From the NCBI GenBank assembly GCA_949130495.1, contig OX422218.1:45098823-45162822 (forward strand): a DNA stretch of 64,000 bases, given 5' to 3'. Source of the DNA: Sambucus nigra. Its lineage: Eukaryota; Streptophyta; Magnoliopsida; Dipsacales; Adoxaceae. A program made the position numbers and the translations under genes. The notes below the pieces were generated by a model, which ran no database searches, was not told where the DNA came from, and saw nothing but the letters and a program-made list of their open reading frames with translations. Shown in pieces: positions 11,950 through 23,469 of the stretch. Positions within the stretch are counted from its first letter, which is position 1. Each line of letters begins with the position of its first letter.

Positions 11950-12317
11950 AAGAAACTTACATATGGGGCATCCACAGAATGCATCCCCAATGCCTGGGAA
12001 TGTTCGCGCTCTTTTATGAGGATCTATGTGTCCTCAACATCTGTTGATAATGAAGCATCATATTCCACGTACGCTGCAGGCGCTATGTTGTCACCCTGTC
12101 ATGCTACCACCTCCCAAGCATCCACGTAAAGGGTCACACTCTAGTTCCCCATAAGCCCCCAAATGAACACCTTGGGTTAAGGCTTCACATTCATTTTTCC
12201 AATATGCTTCTTCGGCCAAATGTCACCACCCATAGTCCCCTCCCCAGCCTTGTTTAGGTCCAAGGCTTGATCCTCATCATCATCATCATCTACACTGATA
12301 GGTTCCAAATGATCCAT
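11950..12317 (-). pseudogene. Coding-like fragment, product unknown
   Basis: Read on the minus strand from the ATG at 12317, one frame gives an acidic start (MDHLEPISVDDDDDED) and then mixed protein-like sequence with blocks such as WPKKHIGKMNVKP, LYVDAWEVVA, APAAYVEYDAS and ALGMHSVDAPYVS. Four or so stops interrupt it. The amino-acid balance and long stop-free stretches look like decayed coding sequence. I cannot name a family. It could be a captured host exon or the gag or extra ORF of an unplaced element. It lies between the microsatellite and the left LTR of the Ogre-like relic. Confidence 0.35.
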
Positions 12318-12419
12318 AAAATAATGTAGAAAATCTTTAAGGAACCATAAAATGAGTGTAAAAGTCTAAAGCAAGATGAGAGAAATGAGAGGGAAGAAGA
12401 AAGAAGTTAGGAGAATTGT

Positions 12420-15275
12420 AAAACTACCTTCGTCAATCGAATTTATGCATTTTGGGCTCTGAAATTTTTAACCAAATGTTCAAACATTTCCAAGCATTTA
12501 ATAAAATTATTAAAGGCTCCCAAACATTATACCAACCAGTAAAATGATCCAATATCAATGTATGAAAGGTCTAACAAGGGTTAACCATCCAATATTTCCC
12601 AAAAATTCGAATTCCCCAAGCTTTCCACCTCTTACACATATGCCCACGTCCATTCTAAAATAGGCAAACCTATTTTTTAACCATTTCAATTTTGACGAAG
12701 ATTACCTGCACGTGCGCACTCTTAGTTGACCACCTTTATGGACACCCCGATTTGTAATTGAGTTGTAGGTCATTCTATCCCTTTAGGAAAAACGTCCTAA
12801 ACAAAAAAACCATGTTAAATTTAAAAAGGAAAAAAGTGCAAAATTTTGAGGGGACAAAAAACACTGGATAAAAATTATTAAAAATCCAAAAAAGGGTCAA
12901 AATTCTCCTTAGTTATCCTTTAACCAAATGGTTAAAGGCCCCCATCCCCTTTAACATAATTCTTAAAGGTGGTAAACTAAATGTTCAAACCCCCAAGGTA
13001 ATAACTAACAAATCTTTGCAAATCTCTCCATGGCCATAAATGTGTCCCCCCAACCCCTCATCCACCATACACTTGGCAAAATGAATGACCAAACAGTCAG
13101 AGGTGGTCAATCGACTCTATAAATGGAGGTCCCTAACATCCTTAAAAAGTATCCCAAAACCCAACATTGATTCATTTTTTTGACTTTCTTCAATCCTGAG
13201 CACTTGAGATACTCAAGTTCATTTTGAAAAGTCCGAGTGAAGTTCATACTTTAGAAAAATCTATTTCCCTCTAGTAAAGTTCATACTTATGAAAAGTCGC
13301 ATCCCCAGAGTGAAATTTGTACTACTAAAAATTTTGTTCCTCCAAAAAAAGGAGGCAAACCTCCGTGCACATCCCGCGAAAACTGGCAGTTCCAAATGAA
13401 GCTTAACCTAACAGATAACCTCAAAAAGGAAGACTCAACCAGGAATCATCGGCACACAATATAAGGGTAAAGAAATTCTGCACAAAAATCATGCCAAACA
13501 CCCTATATATATTGTGATAAACTGTCCATATATGTTTAAAGTTTATATCATCTATATTTTAAAGTTTGGTTTTCACCGTAGCACATTTGTTAATTTAAAT
13601 AACAACTCACATGTTAAATAAATTCTAACCAAATGCCACAACTAAATACAATATATAAAAACATACTTTTCAAAACTGTTATAAGGAAAGTTTCAGTAAG
13701 TTGAATCATTTCGAAGCTTTGGAAAACTAAAGTCTAAAATCGAATTACTCCCACCTCTTCTCCAAGTCAACAAAGCGAGTGTCCTCTACAGCATCTCTAA
13801 ATATGTGTTTTCAAATAAATACTTATCAAGCATCAGCCTTTGATTAATTTATTTTGAACATATAAATATATCAATCCAACAAGTAGAAATGTTATACTAA
13901 GGACTAGGATCTATAAATATTGTAAGCTTTTATAACGTATACTTGGTCTTCCATCACCTATACCCGTAACTATGTCCTATTTTTTGAAGCTACATTGGCT
14001 TTGATCCCAAGTCTTCTTGAGAGAATATGTGTTAAACCAATCTAAACTCGTGAAGCCTAAGCCTCATAATACGTCTCTCGGCGTATTATTTCTTAGGGAT
14101 GCCTCCATCTCTAATACAAACCCCCTTTCTTCATACCCGCTGGAGGTTAAGGGTGTTTAGAACATTACATCCTTAACACTACACCACCAAACTATTCATA
14201 AGGACAATGGCTTCTAGCTAGTGATCGGTCGACAGTCATAACAAATTATGCATTTGTAGGTGCGATGTGATCCACTCCCATTCTAAATCTACATCGAAGA
14301 AACCCTCTGTTCTACAGATCACTCATTCCCCTCTTAATCCAGGTCCTACACCTTTACACACATCGTGTGGCAACACGTGCACAAATGAACAGCATAGTCC
14401 TTGATCTCAAGGCTACACGAGTAAATAGGTTCACTATTAAGTCCTCGTTGGTACAAGCCTTAATAATATGACTCTTGATATAATGTCCCCATCGGGATGC
14501 AATAATATCTCATATTACCTTTATATATCTCCTCAAACTCGAAATGAAATATCAAACTAACTCAAGATGAGGTTATTCTCAAACTAACATATATACTAAC
14601 AGCAACACGTAATCTTAAGCCGAGCTTTCTCGTACATTTACATGCATGCCAACGAAAATTCGTTATACCAAATAGAGCCATATACAAGCACTTATGTGTA
14701 CCCAAACCATTTTAAGTGACGTTCTTACACCTCTCACTAATACCATTTCACACACAACCACCTATCTATGTTTTAAGGGATTCACAAACTAATTTCTTTA
14801 AACATGTTCCAAAATTAACTAAAAAGTAATAAAATAACGTTAAGAGAGACAATAAGCATACACTTAAGGAATCATAAAGAATAAGTGGGGTGCCTAATAC
14901 CTTCCCCACTCATAATACAATTCCCATTCTCCACAATAAGAATATTTGGATAATCATAGAGCTAAACATTCCTTAGTATTAGCTCGAAGATGCTAACCTA
15001 AACATTTTTTGTTTCTTTTTTATAAGACAAATTGGAGAGTCTAAGAAACCTATAACTCCTTACACAGAATACACTTAGGCTTAGGCATAAACTATGGGTG
15101 CACAAAAAAATTAGATATGGTATTAAATTGCTTCCTAGGGAAATTTGTTGACCCGGTCAAATCGATAACCGGACCTCGAGAAGAATAGAGGACCAGGAGA
15201 AAAGCACTCTCGCATGCACCTTTAAGAGTTCCCCATAGGCACATCACCACTTGGGTCCCATAACACCATGAATAC
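12420..15275 (+). repeat. Left LTR of the Ogre-like relic
   Basis: Landmarks shared in the same order with 19550-22200: CACTCTTAGTTGA (12718/19837), CCTAACATTGATT-like (13160/20308), TTGGCTTTGATCCCAA (13987/21029), CCGAGCTTTCTCGTA-like (14618/21763), AAGTGACGTTC (14714/21851), GTGGGGT-CCT-ATACC (14886/22021) and CCCATAACACCAT (15257/22180). A TATA-like CTATAAATGG lies at 13117. Divergence is high, with many indels. Confidence 0.75.
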
Positions 15276-15389
15276 CAACCCCCCAAAAAATGAAGAAATA
15301 AGTCAGGGGATTCTTAGGACAAATTTAACTCATAAGTTAGTTCATCAACTAGCTTACCTCTACATACAAGCCCATATTCAAAACTAAAA

Positions 15390-17750
15390 AATGACTCACC
15401 CAAGGAATGGAACGCTAGATGTGAGGAAGCCTTGATGAAAATGAAATATTACCTCACTCATCCACATGTAGTGCTTCCACCTAGCTAGGACAACCTCTCT
15501 GAATCTACATGACCATAATCGACAGGGTTGTCAGAGCCATGTTATCCTAGTATGTAGAAAGTTCACAGAATTAATGCACCATATGGTATATAAATAAAAA
15601 TTTAGTATCATATTAGCTCAAGTACACCGCCTCAAAAAAGGCATATCTATATCTTGAGTTAATCACTCATAAACTCCACCGTTACATTATGTCGTTTAGC
15701 ATATAACTCATCTCTAGGATTTACCTCTAGCCGAATAGCCAAATAGATACTGATGCTATCTGAATTCAACATCACATACGTCAGATTGAATTCCATCAAG
15801 GTGAGAGGTAACTCAGTCCTCCTCACGATAAAACCCTTATCATATGAGTAAGGAGAAAATGACGCAAAATTCCCTAAAGAGAACCTCTCTTCCTTAGAAA
15901 ATAGAGAAACTCGAGATTTATATTTCGACCAGGCCTCCAATAAAAAAGGACTAAAATTGTGAATGCTTTTCATATCTCCAGATTCTCATAGACTCCCTAC
16001 ATCCATCAAACTCACCATTGAGTGCACTAGTAACATGGCCGAGTATGGGGCTTTTATCATAGGTCTCAAAATCATCTTAAAATGGGAATCACCAAACTGA
16101 AAGCCTATAGATACTTGAGGCATGTCATCGGTCAGATATTAGGTAAATGGATAATTAAGGATGATAAATTCAAAATTACCCTGCCTACCTAGAAAAAGGA
16201 CTCTTCATGATTCAAACGTTTCGAATTTGACTTCCTTCCCAATGATAAGAATAATTTTTCACATGCACTTACTACCCAAGCCTCATAATAAATATATCTC
16301 AAGGAACCACAGAGATCATATTTAACATAAATTTCCATAGCACTCCTTCTCACTGCTTTGAGAATGATGCCATTGAGGAAATGATAGTAGGTTCTATAAA
16401 ATGGTATTGTAACATATGGAAATTCTTGAACAAGAATTGTGACTCGCTATACTCCTCTCTAATCGATTAATTTTCCCTAAGATGATTTGTAGCCTAGTTC
16501 ATCATCTGTGGGGGTTAAATATACAAAATATGGTTTACCAAAGTACACTTAAGATGAGTTATAGAGGGGATACCCTTGAAATCATGGATGAAGTCCACAG
16601 CGATGAGTAATATCCGTAGTTGAGTGGACAAACCCTCTTCAAAAAAATACTCCAACGATTTTACTATTGGACCACCATGAAGAGGATTACATTGATTACA
16701 TCAAATGTTTCTTTAAGTGCCAAATTTATGCCCCACGATGACATATACTTCCCCAAGATATCTATTACATGAAATCATCATAACCTTTCTCCAATTGAAG
16801 GATAAACATCATAGAGAAAGTTACCTCTAAAGCCTCCAATGTGCGCAAGTTTATCTTAGTCACCATCGGCTACTTCAGCAAATGACTAATGGTTGAATCT
16901 CAATAGATTCCAAATGAAAGAAGGTATCCAAATTCATATGCCAAAACATCATCTTTCGCTTAGTTATGCCCCATAATTTATTATAAAACAATGGTTCTCA
17001 CTTGGATCATGATATCTTGAATCTACTACTCAAGTACGGATTAGTCGACATAAGTCTTCCCCCATACTGACTTCAAACTAATGGAGTATTCGAAGTGGCT
17101 AATAAGAATGTCAAAAACACCATTAAAAAGATGACAGAGACCTATAATAAATGGCCAGATAAACTCCCGTACACCCTCTAGGGATACCACATTATGGAGC
17201 GAACCTTATTAAGGAAAACTCACTACTCTTTGGTGTATGGCATGAAAGAAGTCCTGTCCATAAAAGACCTATAGTAAATTATTAGATAAACTTCCGTATC
17301 CCCTCTATGAATACCACACAGTGAAAAGAATATCGATATGGGAAACTCTTTACCCTTTTGTGCATGGCTTAGAGGAAGTCCTACCCATAAAACTTGAGAT
17401 ACCCTCATTAAGGGCCACGCTCGAAAGACAAATGACATACACTAACTAGGTTAAAGATCTCTATGATAAACTAGCTTTCCTCAATGAGAGTTGGATAACG
17501 GGGCACTTATCATAGTCATGGAGACCAACAACGTATCTCCCGAGCATTTAGTAAGAGGGTCAAGAACAGAAATATAAAATAAGGAGATCTAGTCCTAAAG
17601 GAAAACCTTAATCCTTAATGGACTCTTGGAGGAAAATTTACACTCAATTGAGGAGGACTGAACGTCATCGTTATAATAACTTAGGCATGGTATCTACCTT
17701 AGCTGATCTCGATAGAGTCACATTTTTCTATCATTTGAATCTTAACTAAT
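15390..17750 (+). pseudogene. Tat/Ogre-type pol relic: RNase H, second RNase H, integrase
   Basis: Read with many frame changes, the order is: RNase H start (ARCEEALMKMKYYLTHP, about 15415); RNase H end (SSRIAK then LSEFNITYV, about 15725-15790); second RNase H (NMAEYGAFI, about 16035); integrase core (RKFILVTIGYFSK, about 16845, with Gly where the first catalytic Asp is expected); and the E block (GVFEVANKNVKN, about 17080). It ends with YSLVYGMKEVLS (about 17220), LEIPSLR-like and GDLVLKENLNP (about 17580). About 125 bp around YSLVYGM is tandemly duplicated (17141-17265 and 17267-17395). It is non-functional. The AANKN-type block points to Tat/Ogre rather than to a chromovirus. Confidence 0.8.
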
Positions 17751-19549
17751 TATAGAAATTCTTTCATTGAGCCTGCTTGTGGCAAAAGAAAAGAAATCAA
17801 TTTAATGAAAAAACAACGGGTCATAATATTAGGGGTAATCCACATAAACCTAAGCACATTCTTATACCAACATCAAACTAGCCACCAACTACGCTTTGGA
17901 AGTCAGCTAAAAACTTTAGGCTCATAACTTTTTTATTTGAGAGAACTACGTAGACTTAATTCCTCGTTATATCTTTATCTCAAACATTCAAATACAAACA
18001 CACCGCTATATTTTAATCAGAGATACTTATGCAACCCAAGATATCACTTAGGTTTTGGTCTAAAAAATAATTAAAAAAAACTTTTAAAGGAAAACCATGT
18101 TTATGGTCATTGTGCCCTCACTCCTAAAGCACCAACATGTCCTAAATAAACTAAATGTTAAGTAATATAATGGTTCCCCAAGGCATTGTGGAACTCCACA
18201 AATTTATTCTTATTTCAGAACACAAAGTGTTATGCTATGGGAGAAACAGTCAAAACAGTCCTATCAGGAAGCCACTACACCCGTACCTATCCCGAAAAAT
18301 TAAACACCTCAAAATACTCTCCTCAAAACACCTTGCATCTTAGGATAAAATCGTCAAATAGACAGGCTCAAAATGGGCCCTCATAAACAACACCTTATCT
18401 TAGATAAAGTACAACACTGTGAGTCCAAAACAACATCAAAAGCCTTTGGCAAGTTCATAAATGAAGAAAGGGAACTCCCTTCCCTTATGTTCAAATGTCA
18501 ATACAATAAATGACCCACCAGCAAAAAATGGATACACATCTCCCTAAAAGAAAAGTCTCAAAAAGATGGGCCACTTTTGTTCATATATATATATATATAT
18601 ACCTTTTTTCTTATCTTTACTATTAGGGCAATTTATAATTAAATCCCTTGGTAATAATTTTTAAACATTTAAGGACAAATTACTATTAGGTCCACTTGTT
18701 ATGCCACTAGCGTGGACTTCTACAAGAAGAGAATTAGCAGACCTAAGTGTTTAAAATTTATCAAAATTCCTTTAGTGTTTAAATTTTTTCGGTGAGGGAC
18801 CTAATAATACTTTCCCCAAAATATTATTGTATCATACCATCACATATGAGGCCTCTTACCCCCATGACCACCCACGTAATATCCATCCCTGTTCCCTAGA
18901 CACATCATTCTTGTCCTAGTATCGATGTTGAGGATCCCATAGGATAAAAAGGTATCACATTTACCTTGCTTAGATCTATCAACAACCCCACATAATTAAT
19001 ATTCTGATGGACAGAAACCTCAATGACCAAGTGGCATAAAGCCATGTGTGTGGAAGACAGACGGGTCAAGACCTAACTAAGTTGGGAGCATTAAACAACA
19101 CTTGTTGAAAAATTAAAATACGAAAATTGTTATTTTTAAATATAGGACTATAATTTAAAAAATATATCAAAACAAATGAGTTATCCAAAAACTCACATCA
19201 TTTGAAAAAGGGCCAAGTCGAGATTTGGGGCCAGAATTCCAAATGCAGAACTGTATTAACAAATGTGAACTACTTAGTCCTTTCAAGGAAGGACCATGGT
19301 GAATGATGACAGGAGCGAGGGAATAAATTAATGATCAAGTTCGATGATTGGTGGGGATGAAAAGGAACACCCAATGAATAATGAAGTAGTCTCCCCATTC
19401 TCGGATAAGAGGCACAGAAGTGAAGGGAAGCTCGTCAATTGAATAGTGCATCTAGAATTTCAAAGCCCACACAATTACCCATGTCCATTTTTGCATGAAT
19501 AAGGCAAGATGTTGTAAATGAGCTAAAGCACTAGCTTCGAATCAATAAG
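17751..19549. other. Non-coding 3' part of the Ogre-like relic
   Basis: No gene was seen. It contains an (AT)n run at 18583-18601. At 18620-18830 a segment begins with CTATTAGGGC and ends GGACCTAATAATAC, which may be a small unrelated insertion, but the ends do not match well enough to call it. Confidence 0.5.
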
Positions 19550-22200
19550 AGTGTCGCTAAAAACTATTTAAAGGAACATTCCAAAAAAGGGAAGCTCTGT
19601 TGCATTTATTAATATTGGTACCACGAGAAGATTAATCGTAAGGTTAATCATCTCATTAACCAAATGGTTAATTGACCAAAACTTCGCTCATAATTGGTCC
19701 GAACGGTTAAAGGCCCCTATTTTTTTAAAAATACAACTTTTCACTCCGAAGCTCCATGCATAAATCCCTTTTCACAACAGTATGTAAATACGTAAATATA
19801 TTTCCCTTTAGTTTCAATGAACAGTATATGCACACTCTTAGTTGATCACTTATGTGCACACCCCAATTCATAATCGAAAATGAGTCCTTATCCCAGTGAC
19901 CCCTCGTGTAATCCAAATGGGTTGAAATAATACACCAAAAAGATAACAGGGTAAAAATTCATATTCTAAATATTCATATGAAAACTTTTAGGAGCAGAAG
20001 TGAAAACTTCCCTAAAAAATAATAATAAACAAAAATTAGTTAGGATAGGTTCTTCAACCGAACGTCAAAGATCCAATGCAGTCATTAATGAATCTCTATC
20101 ATTAACCGAACGGTTAATGGAGAGGAACACATGTCCCTATTATATTTGATCGTCCATATACATTCCCCTACACATCCTGATCCATCCTACATATAGTACA
20201 CTGATTAACTGTTTGACTAATAAATCCACTAACTCTTTGGTTAATGGATCCAGATCAACCCCTATTAAAATTACACCCCACCCACCTACAAAAGAACCTT
20301 AAAACCTAACATTGATTTGGTTTTCTAAATTTCTTCAATCCTGAGCCATGGTGCTACCTCGTAGGGCACACCCCATTAAAGTTGAATCTTCCAAATGAAG
20401 CTCTACCCAATAGTGCCAACTCATAGGGGACACTCCCCTGGGAAAAACTTGGCATGGTCTATAAGGGAAAAGAAATTCCACAAAAATATTTGGTCTATAA
20501 ACCAAATATATAATTTGATGTAAACTTTACATATCAGTATAAATCACTTAGTCAGACCCTTATTATGGGACCGAATATTTACTTTACAATGTTTATATTT
20601 TAAAGCCTAGTTTTTTACACAACCTTCTCTTTGTTAAGCTTGAATTACATACTCATTTGTTTGATAAATTCCAATCAACTGGTATAACCTGAAAACATAC
20701 TTTTCAAGAACGTTCTTATAAAAATTTCATTGAACCAAGTCACTCTGAAACTTTACTATAACCAGAGTATAAAATCGAAATACTCTAGACCACTTCTTCG
20801 AGAAAAAATAGCACTTCCCCACAATAGTACTCTAGAATAAGTGTTTTACTGGAATACTTATCAAACACCTATCTTTGAATAATGTATATTTAACATATGA
20901 ATATAAAACTCCAAATCGTAATGGGAATATGATATTCAAGACTAGTATCCATAAATACCAAAATGTCATATATTGTATACCCGGTATCCCATCGCATACA
21001 CACATATAAATATCACATGTTTGTTGGAACCACGTTGGCTTTGATCCCAAAAATTATTTGGTACGTAAGCACAATTTCGAGATGAACTTGTTCGACCTAG
21101 CCATATAATATGTATATTTTCATATTATCTATTAAAGATGCCTTCAACTCTAGCCCAAACCCATTTTCTTATAGAAAGTGTACATCTTTATCACATGAAT
21201 TTTACCCTAGGTCCTACGACACCTGCGGTATTTTATACATATTGATCAGGGATACATAGATTCTTGTCAGTCAATTCTAGTCCAATACAACCATAATACA
21301 CTCCTCCTTCTACACCTTTAAACTATTTCAAAGATTCAAGAACACCATTTTGCTAGTGATCACATGGTAATTATAACATAATATATCAATGTTAATGGCA
21401 TTAGGTCAACTGCCATTCAAACCTCAACCAAACCCATCTTTTGGCCCATAGATATATTCTCCCCACTCAAGACAAGTCATCACACTCGGACACACATCAT
21501 GTTGGATAACTTCAATGTGGCTCACCACCACAACCGAACTAACTAGGCTTTGATCTTGGTGACACACGAGCACGTATCCACAATACCGAGTCCTTCTCAG
21601 GACCTCAAGCCTCGATAATATGGTCTATGATATATTGTAACTCTACACCCATATCTCATACTATTTTTTAATCCCCTTGCAATGCTTGAAAGAGATGTCA
21701 CAACATCTCAATCCACGACTTCTCGCTCATATATACACACTTTTGACGCCGCCTGTTATATAAGCCGAGATTTCTCGTATACCTATATACGTATTAATAA
21801 TCACCCATTAGATAAATACAACAAGTACTCTTATGTACCCACACCAATTTAAGTGACGTTCCGACACCTCTCACAAACACCATTCTATACCTAAACATGT
21901 ATCTATATTTTAAGGGATTCGCAAACTAAGGTCTCCTAGCAATATTTAAAATAAACTAAAAAGTAATCACAAATGTAAAGAGTGTTAATAAGTATATAGA
22001 TAAGTTGGAATAATGAACAAGTGGGGTACCTGATACCGTTTCCACTCGTAACCCAACACCAAAACATTAAATACTGTCGAACAACTTCTAGTGTTAATCG
22101 CGTCCGTGCAGGGATAGAAAAATAATAACTCGCTGCATTGTCCACACAAGCACCCACTTCCCTTGAGTTCCACTCGAGGCCCATAACACCATAAAAGGTC
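19550..22200 (+). repeat. Right LTR of the Ogre-like relic
   Basis: It is paired with 12420-15275 through the landmarks listed there. The start is approximate because similarity fades upstream of about 19620. It ends near CCCATAACACCATAA. Confidence 0.72.
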
Positions 22201-22204
22201 AAAG

Positions 22205-22520
22205 AAGTTTGTGACCGGTACATTCAGGAATGAATTTAATAGTACCATCTTTGAGATTCAAGTATTGGTTCTGACTAGATTATACGGGAGAAATATGAAA
22301 ATATTTATAAATGGTGCGTAATTTCTTTATCCTAAGGGTTATGATGGTTAGAATGCTTTCATAAATGTTCCTTTAACAATTATGTAAAATATTTAATTTT
22401 ATTACACCTCAACCATCACAGGTTGGGCAAATCATTGTATAAGTAGGTTTAAGATCACAATTAGGAGGAATCAACATCCAAGAAAGATCATCGATTGTCC
22501 TAAAGTTGCATGATGTATTT
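22205..22520 (+). repeat. 5' LTR remnant of the copia element
   Basis: 22208-22270 aligns with 60890-60970 (shared GTACATTC, AGTACCA/AGCACCA, CTGAC-AGATTA). 22300-22330 and 22470-22490 align with 61005-61030 and 61160-61180 (CCTAAGGGTTATG/CCTGAGGGTTATG, CATCCAAGAAAG). The first roughly 340 bp of the LTR are absent, and similarity stops near 22520. Confidence 0.55.
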
Positions 22521-23469
22521 TTTTATTTATATTATTTATTTATATCTTCTTATATCTCATTATTATTTAATTGAATCATTTTGTGTGTTAATTAATTCAT
22601 TAATTAGGAACACCCAATTTTATGGGAAATATGCTTTTTTTAATTTTGAGACCGCCCTATATCACGATGTTCTTTTCTAAACTGAATTTAATTAAGTAAT
22701 TAATTTAAGGTATAAATTAAATTTTGATCTGTAGGTTTTATTTTAATTTACAATGGTTTTACTTTTTGGAAAATTAAAATTATGAGATCGAAAAATTTAG
22801 ATTGTACAATTAAATTGGAAATTACCAAGGATTCAATTCAGGTATTTATAATTGAATAAACTATTTTTAAAAATACCTTAAAGGTTAAAATATTAAATTG
22901 TCGAGGAATTTCAATATATACCACGTGGCTATCGATATTTTCAAAAATGTGACGTAATAAATTACTCATTGTAGCTTTAATCTGGTCCCCCATCGGATGG
23001 TATTATCAAGACATCACGATAATTTTAAAATTCTTTAATGATAGTTTTGTGAAATTGAATGTAAGTGAGCTTAGTCCTCCCATTGAAGAATACTAACACA
23101 ATCGAATTTGATTTCAATGAACTAACTAATGGTATAGACTTAAACATAACGAGTGATATCATCCTCATCAAAGTCATTATCATTAGATGTGGTACCAAAG
23201 GATGTTGGATATTCAATTATGTAGGATAAAAGATTCTTGGATTGTTTGAAGAATATAATTGATAGATGAAAATATGTCTAGTTCATGGTGAGGTAAGTTA
23301 ATCTTTCATCGAAAAATATCAATTCATAAAGAAATGAGGATGCTCGACTGGATTATATTTTTTTAGCGGTAAATGGAGGAAAAATTAAAATTTAATCTAA
23401 TTTAATTCTCACAGTTAAATTTGACATTAATTTCATCTCCAAATGATAATTCTCATATTTCATAATGGT
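22521..23469. other. AT-rich leader region of the copia element
   Basis: No gene is recognised, and no TGGTATCAGAGC-type primer site is visible between the LTR remnant and gag. Either it has decayed or a segment was lost. Confidence 0.45.

Larger units (their letters stand above)
12420..22200 (+). mobile_element. Ogre/Tat-like LTR retrotransposon relic
   Basis: Two diverged direct repeats of about 2.7-2.9 kb flank pol remains with Tat-type RNase H and integrase in plus orientation. Gag, protease and RT are missing, so an internal deletion removed most of the body. LTR divergence and many stops mark it as old. The ends are approximate, and no target duplication was found. Its right end abuts the truncated copia LTR at about 22205. 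Confidence 0.75.

Noticed and set aside
15659..15973. Minus-strand open frame of 104 codons
   Set aside because: The plus strand here matches the end of a Tat/Ogre RNase H (LSEFNITYV), so this frame is its shadow.
18620..18830. Small DNA transposon (MITE) suggested by CTATTAGG and CCTAATAATA ends
   Set aside because: The inverted ends match only over a few bases and no target duplication is evident.
22501..22560. AT-rich origin or scaffold-attachment site
   Set aside because: The whole leader is AT-rich with no distinct motif, so there is no support.
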